Positions 54,251 through 64,000 of a stretch of 64,000 nt of DNA are shown one piece after another. This DNA comes from Oscheius sp. JU75. Taxonomy: Eukaryota; Nematoda; Chromadorea; Rhabditida; Rhabditidae. The stretch spans positions 8,050,434 to 8,114,433 of the forward strand of contig JASJZC010000004.1 in NCBI GenBank assembly GCA_037178855.1, in the 5' to 3' direction. A model generated the notes under the pieces. It saw nothing but the letters and a program-made list of their open reading frames with translations. It was not told the origin of the DNA and did no database searches. How positions within the stretch are numbered: the stretch's first letter is position 1; every line of letters starts with the position of its first letter. The translations under genes were made by a program, and so were the position numbers.

Positions 54251-57200
54251 AGGCTTGGGCTTAGGCTTAGGCTTAGGCTTAGGCTTAGGCTTAGGCTTAG
54301 GCTTAGGCTTAGGCTTAGGCTTAGGCTTAGGCTTAGGCTTAGGCTTAGGCTTAGGCTTAGGCTTAGGCTTAGGCTTAGGCTTAGGCTTAGGCTTAGGCTT
54401 AGGCTTAGGCTTAGGCTTAGGCTTAGGCTTAGGCTTAGGCTTAGGCTTAGGCTTAGGCTTAGGCTTAGGCTTAGGCTTAGGCTTAGGCTTAGGCTTAGGC
54501 TTAGGCTTAGGCTTAGGCTTAGGCTTAGGCTTAGGCTTAGGCTTAGGCTTAGGCTTAGGCTTAGGCTTAGGCTTAGGCTTAGGCTTAGGCTTAGGCTTAG
54601 GCTTAGGCTTAGGCTTAGGCTTAGGCTTAGGCTTAGGCTTAGGCTTAGGCTTAGGCTTAGGCTTAGGCTTAGGCTTAGGCTTAGGCTTAGGCTTAGGCTT
54701 AGGCTTAGGCTTAGGCTTAGGCTTAGGCTTAGGCTTAGGCTTAGGCTTAGGCTTAGGCTTAGGCTTAGGCTTAGGCTTAGGCTTAGGCTTAGGCTTAGGC
54801 TTAGGCTTAGGCTTAGGCTTAGGCTTAGGCTTAGGCTTAGGCTTAGGCTTAGGCTTAGGCTTAGGCTTAGGCTTAGGCTTAGGCTTAGGCTTAGGCTTAG
54901 GCTTAGGCTTAGGCTTAGGCTTAGGCTTAGGCTTAGGCTTAGGCTTAGGCTTAGGCTTAGGCTTAGGCTTAGGCTTAGGCTTAGGCTTAGGCTTAGGCTT
55001 AGGCTTAGGCTTAGGCTTAGGCTTAGGCTTAGGCTTAGGCTTAGGCTTAGGCTTAGGCTTAGGCTTAGGCTTAGGCTTAGGCTTAGGCTTAGGCTTAGGC
55101 TTAGGCTTAGGCTTAGGCTTAGGCTTAGGCTTAGGCTTAGGCTTAGGCTTAGGCTTAGGCTTAGGCTTAGGCTTAGGCTTAGGCTTAGGCTTAGGCTTAG
55201 GCTTAGGCTTAGGCTTAGGCTTAGGCTTAGGCTTAGGCTTAGGCTTAGGCTTAGGCTTAGGCTTAGGCTTAGGCTTAGGCTTAGGCTTAGGCTTAGGCTT
55301 AGGCTTAGGCTTAGGCTTAGGCTTAGGCTTAGGCTTAGGCTTAGGCTTAGGCTTAGGCTTAGGCTTAGGCTTAGGCTTAGGCTTAGGCTTAGGCTTAGGC
55401 TTAGGCTTAGGCTTAGGCTTAGGCTTAGGCTTAGGCTTAGGCTTAGGCTTAGGCTTAGGCTTAGGCTTAGGCTTAGGCTTAGGCTTAGGCTTAGGCTTAG
55501 GCTTAGGCTTAGGCTTAGGCTTAGGCTTAGGCTTAGGCTTAGGCTTAGGCTTAGGCTTAGGCTTAGGCTTAGGCTTAGGCTTAGGCTTAGGCTTAGGCTT
55601 AGGCTTAGGCTTAGGCTTAGGCTTAGGCTTAGGCTTAGGCTTAGGCTTAGGCTTAGGCTTAGGCTTAGGCTTAGGCTTAGGCTTAGGCTTAGGCTTAGGC
55701 TTAGGCTTAGGCTTAGGCTTAGGCTTAGGCTTAGGCTTAGGCTTAGGCTTAGGCTTAGGCTTAGGCTTAGGCTTAGGCTTAGGCTTAGGCTTAGGCTTAG
55801 GCTTAGGCTTAGGCTTAGGCTTAGGCTTAGGCTTAGGCTTAGGCTTAGGCTTAGGCTTAGGCTTAGGCTTAGGCTTAGGCTTAGGCTTAGGCTTAGGCTT
55901 AGGCTTAGGCTTAGGCTTAGGCTTAGGCTTAGGCTTAGGCTTAGGCTTAGGCTTAGGCTTAGGCTTAGGCTTAGGCTTAGGCTTAGGCTTAGGCTTAGGC
56001 TTAGGCTTAGGCTTAGGCTTAGGCTTAGGCTTAGGCTTAGGCTTAGGCTTAGGCTTAGGCTTAGGCTTAGGCTTAGGCTTAGGCTTAGGCTTAGGCTTAG
56101 GCTTAGGCTTAGGCTTAGGCTTAGGCTTAGGCTTAGGCTTAGGCTTAGGCTTAGGCTTAGGCTTAGGCTTAGGCTTAGGCTTAGGCTTAGGCTTAGGCTT
56201 AGGCTTAGGCTTAGGCTTAGGCTTAGGCTTAGGCTTAGGCTTAGGCTTAGGCTTAGGCTTAGGCTTAGGCTTAGGCTTAGGCTTAGGCTTAGGCTTAGGC
56301 TTAGGCTTAGGCTTAGGCTTAGGCTTAGGCTTAGGCTTAGGCTTAGGCTTAGGCTTAGGCTTAGGCTTAGGCTTAGGCTTAGGCTTAGGCTTAGGCTTAG
56401 GCTTAGGCTTAGGCTTAGGCTTAGGCTTAGGCTTAGGCTTAGGCTTAGGCTTAGGCTTAGGCTTAGGCTTAGGCTTAGGCTTAGGCTTAGGCTTAGGCTT
56501 AGGCTTAGGCTTAGGCTTAGGCTTAGGCTTAGGCTTAGGCTTAGGCTTAGGCTTAGGCTTAGGCTTAGGCTTAGGCTTAGGCTTAGGCTTAGGCTTAGGC
56601 TTAGGCTTAGGCTTAGGCTTAGGCTTAGGCTTAGGCTTAGGCTTAGGCTTAGGCTTAGGCTTAGGCTTAGGCTTAGGCTTAGGCTTAGGCTTAGGCTTAG
56701 GCTTAGGCTTAGGCTTAGGCTTAGGCTTAGGCTTAGGCTTAGGCTTAGGCTTAGGCTTAGGCTTAGGCTTAGGCTTAGGCTTAGGCTTAGGCTTAGGCTT
56801 AGGCTTAGGCTTAGGCTTAGGCTTAGGCTTAGGCTTAGGCTTAGGCTTAGGCTTAGGCTTAGGCTTAGGCTTAGGCTTAGGCTTAGGCTTAGGCTTAGGC
56901 TTAGGCTTAGGCTTAGGCTTAGGCTTAGGCTTAGGCTTAGGCTTAGGCTTAGGCTTAGGCTTAGGCTTAGGCTTAGGCTTAGGCTTAGGCTTAGGCTTAG
57001 GCTTAGGCTTAGGCTTAGGCTTAGGCTTAGGCTTAGGCTTAGGCTTAGGCTTAGGCTTAGGCTTAGGCTTAGGCTTTAGGCTTAGGCTTAGGCTTAGGCT
57101 TAGGCTTAGGCTTAGGCTTAGGCTTAGGCTTAGGCTTAGGCTTAGGCTTAGGCTTAGGCTTAGGCTTAGGCTTAGGCTTAGGCTTAGGCTTAGGCTTAGG

Positions 57201-59717
57201 CTTAGGCTTAGGCTTAGGCTTAGGCTTAGGCTTAGGCTTAGGCTTAGGCTTAGGCTTAGGCTTAGGCTTAGGCTTAGGCTTAGGCTTAGGCTTAGGCTTA
57301 GGCTTAGGCTTAGGCTTAGGCTTAGGCTTAGGCTTAGGCTTAGGCTTAGGCTTAGGCTTAGGCTTAGGCTTAGGCTTAGGCTTAGGCTTAGGCTTAGGCT
57401 TAGAGGCTTAGGCTTAGGCTTAGGCTTAGGCTTAGGCTTAGGCTTAGGCTTAGGCTTAGGCTTAGGCTTAGGCTTAGGCTTAGGCTTAGGCTTAGGCTTA
57501 GGCTTAGGCTTAGGCTTAGGCTTAGGCTTAGGCTTAGGCTTAGGCTTAGGCTTAGGCTTAGGCTTAGGCTTAGGCTTAGGCTTAGGCTTAGGCTTAGGCT
57601 TAGGCTTAGGCTTAGGCTTAGGCTTAGGCTTAGGCTTAGGCTTAGGCTTAGGCTTAGGCTTAGGCTTAGGCTTAGGCTTAGGCTTAGGCTTAGGCTTAGG
57701 CTTAGGCTTAGGCTTAGGCTTAGGCTTAGGCTTAGGCTTAGGCTTAGGCTTAGGCTTAGGCTTAGGCTTAGGCTTAGGCTTAGGCTTAGGCTTAGGCTTA
57801 GGCTTAGGCTTAGGCTTAGGCTTAGGCTTAGGCTTAGGCTTAGGCTTAGGCTTAGGCTTAGGCTTAGGCTTAGGCTTAGGCTTAGGCTTAGGCTTAGGCT
57901 TAGGCTTAGGCTTAGGCTTAGGCTTAGGCTTAGGCTTAGGCTTAGGCTTAGGCTTAGGCTTAGGCTTAGGCTTAGGCTTAGGCTTAGGCTTAGGCTTAGG
58001 CTTAGGCTTAGGCTTAGGCTTAGGCTTAGGCTTAGGCTTAGGCTTAGGCTTAGGCTTAGGCTTAGGCTTAGGCTTAGGCTTAGGCTTAGGCTTAGGCTTA
58101 GGCTTAGGCTTAGGCTTAGGCTTAGGCTTAGGCTTAGGCTTAGGCTTAGGCTTAGGCTTAGGCTTAGGCTTAGGCTTAGGCTTAGGCTTAGGCTTAGGCT
58201 TAGGCTTAGGCTTAGGCTTAGGCTTAGGCTTAGGCTTAGGCTTAGGCTTAGGCTTAGGCTTAGGCTTAGGCTTAGGCTTAGGCTTAGGCTTAGGCTTAGG
58301 CTTAGGCTTAGGCTTAGGCTTAGGCTTAGGCTTAGGCTTAGGCTTAGGCTTAGGCTTAGGCTTAGGCTTAGGCTTAGGCTTAGGCTTAGGCTTAGGCTTA
58401 GGCTTAGGCTTAGGCTTAGGCTTAGGCTTAGGCTTAGGCTTAGGCTTAGGCTTAGGCTTAGGCTTAGGCTTAGGCTTAGGCTTAGGCTTAGGCTTAGGCT
58501 TAGGCTTAGGCTTAGGCTTAGGCTTAGGCTTAGGCTTAGGCTTAGGCTTAGGGCTTAGGCTTAGGCTTAGGCTTAGGCTTAGGCTTAGGCTTAGGCTTAG
58601 GCTTAGGCTTAGGCTTAGGCTTAGGCTTAGGCTTAGGCTTAGGCTTAGGCTTAGGCTTAGGCTTAGGCTTAGGCTTAGGCTTAGGCTTAGGCTTAGGCTT
58701 AGGCTTAGGCTTAGGCTTAGGCTTAGGCTTAGGCTTAGGCTTAGGCTTAGGCTTAGGCTTAGGCTTAGGCTTAGGCTTAGGCTTAGGCTTAGGCTTAGGC
58801 TTAGGCTTAGGCTTAGGCTTAGGCTTAGGCTTAGGCTTAGGCTTAGGCTTAGGCTTAGGCTTAGGCTTAGGCTTAGGCTTAGGCTTAGGCTTAGGCTTAG
58901 GCTTAGGCTTAGGCTTAGGCTTAGGCTTAGGCTTAGGCTTAGGCTTAGGCTTAGGCTTAGGCTTAGGCTTAGGCTTAGGCTTAGGCTTAGGCTTAGGCTT
59001 AGGCTTAGGCTTAGGCTTAGGCTTAGGCTTAGGCTTAGGCTTAGGCTTAGGCTTAGGCTTAGGCTTAGGCTTAGGCTTAGGCTTAGGCTTAGGCTTAGGC
59101 TTAGGCTTAGGCTTAGGCTTAGGCTTAGGCTTAGGCTTAGGCTTAGGCTTAGGCTTAGGCTTAGGCTTAGGCTTAGGCTTAGGCTTAGGCTTAGGCTTAG
59201 GCTTAGGCTTAGGCTTAGGCTTAGGCTTAGGCTTAGGCTTAGGCTTAGGCTTAGGCTTAGGCTTAGGCTTAGGCTTAGGCTTAGGCTTAGGCTTAGGCTT
59301 AGGCTTAGGCTTAGGCTTAGGCTTAGGCTTAGGCTTAGGCTTAGGCTTAGGCTTAGGCTTAGGCTTAGGCTTAGGCTTAGGCTTAGGCTTAGGCTTAGCT
59401 TAGGCTTAGGCTTAGGCTTAGGCTTAGGCTTAGGCTTAGGCTTAGGCTTAGGCTTAGGCTTAGGCTTAGGCTTAGGCTTAGGCTTAGGCTTAGGCTTAGG
59501 CTTAGGCTTAGGCTTAGGCTTAGGCTTAGGCTTAGGCTTAGGCTTAGGCTTAGGCTTAGGCTTAGGCTTAGGCTTAGGCTTAGGCTTAGGCTTAGGCTTA
59601 GGCTTAGGCTTAGGCTTAGGCTTAGGCTTAGGCTTAGGCTTAGGCTTAGGCTTAGGCTTAGGCTTAGGCTTAGGCTTAGGCTTAGGCTTAGGCTTAGGCT
59701 TAGGCTTAGGCTTAGGC
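54251..59717 (+). repeat. Telomere array (TTAGGC)n, right-end orientation
   Basis: About 910 copies of the nematode telomere hexamer, almost perfect. After one degenerate unit (AGGCTTGGGC) only four irregularities are visible: an extra T near 57075, an extra AG near 57403, an extra G near 58551 and a missing G near 59398. The G-rich strand runs 5' to 3' away from the gene region, as at a right chromosome end. Confidence 0.98.
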
Positions 59718-62700
59718 AAGCCTAAGCCTAAGCCTAAGCCTAAGCCTAAGCCTAAGCCTAAGCCTAAGCCTAAGCCTAAGCCTAAGCCTAAGCCTAAGCC
59801 TAAGCCTAAGCCTAAGCCTAAGCCTAAGCCTAAGCCTAAGCCTAAGCCTAAGCCTAAGCCTAAGCCTAAGCCTAAGCCTAAGCCTAAGCCTAAGCCTAAG
59901 CCTAAGCCTAAGCCTAAGCCTAAGCCTAAGCCTAAGCCTAAGCCTAAGCCTAAGCCTAAGCCTAAGCCTAAGCCTAAGCCTAAGCCTAAGCCTAAGCCTA
60001 AGCCTAAGCCTAAGCCTAAGCCTAAGCCTAAGCCTAAGCCTAAGCCTAAGCCTAAGCCTAAGCCTAAGCCTAAGCCTAAGCCTAAGCCTAAGCCTAAGCC
60101 TAAGCCTAAGCCTAAGCCTAAGCCTAAGCCTAAGCCTAAGCCTAAGCCTAAGCCTAAGCCTAAGCCTAAGCCTAAGCCTAAGCCTAAGCCTAAGCCTAAG
60201 CCTAAGCCTAAGCCTAAGCCTAAGCCTAAGCCTAAGCCTAAGCCTAAGCCTAAGCCTAAGCCTAAGCCTAAGCCTAAGCCTAAGCCTAAGCCTAAGCCTA
60301 AGCCTAAGCCTAAGCCTAAGCCTAAGCCTAAGCCTAAGCCTAAGCCTAAGCCTAAGCCTAAGCCTAAGCCTAAGCCTAAGCCTAAGCCTAAGCCTAAGCC
60401 TAAGCCTAAGCCTAAGCCTAAGCCTAAGCCTAAGCCTAAGCCTAAGCCTAAGCCTAAGCCTAAGCCTAAGCCTAAGCCTAAGCCTAAGCCTAAGCCTAAG
60501 CCTAAGCCTAAGCCTAAGCCTAAGCCTAAGCCTAAGCCTAAGCCTAAGCCTAAGCCTAAGCCTAAGCCTAAGCCTAAGCCTAAGCCTAAGCCTAAGCCTA
60601 AGCCTAAGCCTAAGCCTAAGCCTAAGCCTAAGCCCTAAGCCTAAGCCTAAGCCTAAGCCTAAGCCTAAGCCTAAGCCTAAGCCTAAGCCTAAGCCTAAGC
60701 CTAAGCCTAAGCCTAAGCCTAAGCCTAAGCCTAAGCCTAAGCCTAAGCCTAAGCCTAAGCCTAAGCCTAAGCCTAAGCCTAAGCCTAAGCCTAAGCCTAA
60801 GCCTAAGCCTAAGCCTAAGCCTAAGCCTAAGCCTAAGCCTAAGCCTAAGCCTAAGCCTAAGCCTAAGCCTAAGCCTAAGCCTAAGCCTAAGCCTAAGCCT
60901 AAGCCTAAGCCTAAGCCTAAGCCTAAGCCTAAGCCTAAGCCTAAGCCTAAGCCTAAGCCTAAGCCTAAGCCTAAGCCTAAGCCTAAGCCTAAGCCTAAGC
61001 CTAAGCCTAAGCCTAAGCCTAAGCCTAAGCCTAAGCCTAAGCCTAAGCCTAAGCCTAAGCCTAAGCCTAAGCCTAAGCCCAAGCCTAAGCCTAAGCCTAA
61101 GCCTAAGCCTAAGCCTAAGCCTAAGCCTAAGCCTAAGCCTAAGCCTAAAGCCTAAGCCTAAGCCTAAGCCTAAGCCTAGCCTAAGCCTAAGCCTAAGCCT
61201 AAGCCTAAGCCTAAGCCTAAGCCTAAGCCTAAGCCTAAGCCTAAGCCTAAGCCTAAGCCTAAGCCTAAGCCTAAGCCTAAGCCTAAGCCTAAGCCCAGCC
61301 TAAGCCTAAGCCTAAGCCTAAGCCTAAGCCTAAGCCTAAGCCTAAGCCTAAGCCTAAGCCTAAGCCTAAGCCTAAGCCTAAGCCTAAGCCTAAGCCTAAG
61401 CCTAAGCCTAGCTTAAGCCTAAGCCTAAGCCTAAGCCTAAGCCTAAGCCTAAGCCTAAGCCTAAGCCTAAGCTCAAGCCTAAGCCTAAGCCTAAGCCTAA
61501 GCCTAAGCCCAGCCTAAGCCTAAGCCTAAGCCTAAGCCTAAGCCTAAGCCTAAGCCTAAGCCTAAGCCTAAGCCTAAGCCTAAGCCTAAGCCTAAGCCTA
61601 AGCCTAAGCCTCAAGCTCAAGCCCACAAGCCTAAGCCTAAGCCTAAGCCTAAGCCTAAGCCTAAGCCTAAGCCCAAGCCTAAGCCTAAGCCTAAGCCTAA
61701 GCCTAAGCCTAAGCCTAAGCCTAAGCCTAAGCCTAAGCCTAAGCCTAAGCCTAAGCCTAAGCCTAAGCCTAAGCCTAAGCCTAAGCCCAAGCCTAAGCCT
61801 AAGCTAAGCCTAAGCCTAAGCCTAAGCCTAAGCCTAAGCCTAAGCCTAAGCCTAAGCCTAAGCCTAAGCCTAAGCCTAAGCCTAAGCCTAAGCCTAAGCC
61901 TAAGCCTAAGCCTAAGCCTAAGCCTAAGCCTAAGCCTAAGCCTAAGCCTAAGCCTAAGCCTAAGCCTAAGCCTAAGCCTAAGCCTAAGCCTAAGCCTAAG
62001 CCTAAGCCTAAGCCTAAAGCCTAAGCCTAAGCCTAAGCCTAAGCCTAAGCCTAAGCCTAAGCCTAAGCCTAAGCCTAAGCCCAGCCTAAGCCTAAGCCTA
62101 AGCCTAAGCCTAAGCCTAAGCCTAAGCCTAAGCCTAAGCCTAAGCCTAAGCCTAAGCCTAAGCCTAAGCCTAAGCCTGCCTCCTGCCTAAGCCTAAGCCT
62201 AAGCCTAAGCCTAAGCCTAAGCCTAAGCCTGAGCTCAAGCCCAAGCCTAAGCCTAAGCCTAAGCCTAAGCCTAAGCCTAAGCTCAAGCCTAAGCCTAAGC
62301 CTAAGCCTAAGCCTAAGCCTAAGCCTAAGCCTAAGCCTAAGCCTAAGCCTAAGCCTAAGCCTAAGCCTAAGCCTAAGCCTAAGCCTAAGCCTAAGCCTAA
62401 GCCTAAGCCTAAGCCTAAGCCTAAGCCTAAGCCTAAGCCTAAGCCTAAGCCTAAGCCTAAGCCTAAGCCTAAGCCTAAGCCTAAGCCTAAGCCTAAGCCT
62501 AAGCCTAAGCCAAGCCTAAGCCTGCCTGCCCCCAGCCCAAGCCTAAGCCTAAGCCTAAGCCTAAGCCTAAGCCCAAAGCCTAAGCCTAAGCCTGCCAAGC
62601 CTAAGCCTAAGCCTAAGCCTAAGCCTAAGCCTAAGCCTAAGCCTAAGCCTAAGCCTAAGCCTAAGCCTAAGCCTAAGCCTAAGCCTAAGCCTAAGCCTAA

Positions 62701-64000
62701 GCCTAAGCCTAAGCCTAAGCCTAAGCCTAAGCCTAAGCCTAAGCCTAAGCCTAAGCCTAAGCCTAAGCCTAAGCCTAAGCCTAAGCCAAAGCCTAAGCCT
62801 AAGCCTAAGCCTAGCCTAAGCCTAAGCCTAAGCCTAAGCCTAAGCCTAAGCCTAAGCCTAAGCCTAAGCCTAAGCCTAAGCCTAAGCCTAAGCCTAAGCC
62901 TAAGCCTAAGCCTAAGCCTAAAGCCTAAGCCTAAGCCTAAGCCTAAGCCTAAGCCTAAGCCTAAGCCTAAGCCTAAGCCTAAGCCTAAGCCTAAGCCTAA
63001 GCCTAAGCCTAAGCCTAAGCCTAAACCTAAGCCTAAGCCTGCCTAAGCCTAAGCCTAAAGCCAAGCCTAAGCCTAAGCCTAAGCCTAAGCCTAAGCCTAA
63101 GCCTAAGCCTAAGCCTAAAGCCTAAGCCTAAGCCTAAGCCTAAGCCTAAGCCTAAGCCTAAGCCTAAGCCTAAGCCTAAGCCTAAGCCTAAGCCTAAGCC
63201 TAAGCCCAAGCCTGCCTAAGCCAAGCCTAAGCCTAAGCCCAAGCTCAAGCCCAAGCCTAAGCCTGGGCTTCCAAGCCTAAGCCTAAGCCTAAGCCTAAGC
63301 CTAAGCCTAAACCTAAGCCTAAGCCTAAGCTCAAGCCTAAGCTCCCTTCCCGAGCTCAAGCCTAAGCTCAAGCTCAAGCCTAAGCCTAGCCTAAGCCTAA
63401 GCCTAACCTAAGCCTAAGCTAAGCCTAAGCCTAAGCCTAAGCCTAAGCCTAAGCCTAAGCCTAAGCCAAAGCCTAAGCCTAAGCCTAAGCCTAAGCCTAA
63501 GCCTAAGCCTAAGCCAAGCCTGCCTAAGCCTAAGCCTAAGCCTAAGCCTAAGCCTAAGCCTAAGCCTGCCTAAGCCTAAGCTCAAGCTCAAGCCTAAGCC
63601 TGGAGCTCAAGCCCAAGCTCAAGCCTAAAGCCTGCCTGCCTCCAAGCCTGCCTGCCTGCCTAAGCCTAAGCCTAAGCCTAAGCCTAAGCCTAAGCCTAAG
63701 CCTAAGCCTAAGCCTAAGCCTAAGCCTAAGCCTAAGCCTAAGCCTAAGCCTAAGCCTAAGCCTAAGCCTAAGCCTAAGCCTAAGCCTAAGCCTAAGCCTA
63801 AGCCTAAGCCTAAGCCTAAGCCTAAGCCTAAGCCTAAGCCTAAGCCTAAGCCTAAGCCTAAGCCTAAGCCTAAGCCTAAGCCTAAGCCTAAGCCTAAGCC
63901 TAAGCCTAAGCCTAAGCCTAAGCCTAAGCCTAAGCCTAAGCCTAAGCCTAAGCCTAAGCCTAAGCCTAAGCCTAAGCCTAAGCCTAAGCCTAAGCCTAAG
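59718..64000 (-). repeat. Telomere array (GCCTAA)n, left-end orientation
   Basis: The inverse of the preceding array. It is perfect to about 60632 and nearly so to 61078. From 61079 to 63660 it is interrupted by variants (GCCCAA, GCTCAA, GCCTGCC, CCTAG, CTAAAG); 63661-64000 is pure again and continues beyond the window. Only AA separates it from the left array, so the two are arranged head to head. Confidence 0.97.

Noticed and set aside
59700-59740. Simple sequencing fold-back as the sole explanation of the inverted telomere arrays
   Set aside because: Not excluded, but the irregular units are not placed symmetrically about 59718, so I do not take it as the default.
54194-61082. Very long open reading frames through the telomere block, coding LG, LR, KP or SL dipeptide repeats
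   Set aside because: TTAGGC is six bases long and has no stop in any frame, so the array is open by arithmetic; it is not a gene.
54251-64000. CRISPR-like regular repeat
   Set aside because: Hexamers with no spacers, in a eukaryote: telomere.

Overview
This is eukaryotic, almost certainly nematode, DNA. The telomere repeat is TTAGGC, most introns are 40-100 nt with TTTTCAG or TTTTTAG acceptors, several start codons sit a few bases behind an acceptor with no coding exon upstream (as expected for spliced-leader trans-splicing), and the orthologues are those of a worm (FBN-1-like ZP/EGF matrix protein, TIR-1/SARM1, MIF, NTL-3/CNOT3, PRX-13, p24). I cannot name the species. All gene models were built by hand from exon-intron phase; exon coordinates are given in each entry.

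Layout. 1-0.9 kb: a fold-back repeat and the 3' end of a C-type lectin-like gene. 0.94-4.2 kb: lsm-4 (-) and TMED2/sel-9 (+), divergent. 4.2-8.2 kb: no gene I can support. 8.2-22.7 kb: one 31-exon gene for a giant secreted/transmembrane protein of about 3,690 residues (EGF repeats, two mucin-like blocks, ZP domain), best matched to fbn-1. 23.2-24.0 kb: mif (-). 25.1-29.3 kb: ntl-3/CNOT3 (+). 29.3-34.0 kb: no clear coding. 34.0-47.6 kb: tir-1/SARM1 (+; ARM-SAM-SAM-TIR), with an apparent internal alternative promoter. 47.9-48.9 kb: one small hypothetical gene and a possible second cistron (-). 49.1-49.7 kb: an integrase-type zinc-finger remnant (+). 49.8-51.1 kb: a protein with two tandem homeodomain-like units (-). 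51.5-52.7 kb: prx-13 (+). 52.7-53.7 kb: a 3-hydroxyacyl-CoA dehydratase (-). 54.25-64.0 kb: telomeric DNA.

The most striking object is the telomeric block: about 5.5 kb of (TTAGGC)n in right-end orientation meets at least 4.3 kb of (GCCTAA)n in left-end orientation, separated only by AA at 59718-59719. That is the geometry of two chromosome ends joined head to head. The irregular repeats of the two arms do not mirror each other, which argues against a simple fold-back read, but an assembly join remains possible. Only about 530 bp separates the last gene from the telomere repeat.

The genes are ordinary housekeeping, matrix and signalling genes, not a functional cluster. Introns and spacers carry short imperfect AGAGAC/CTCTGTC tracts, two families of fold-back MITE-like elements and a few tRNA-like sequences.
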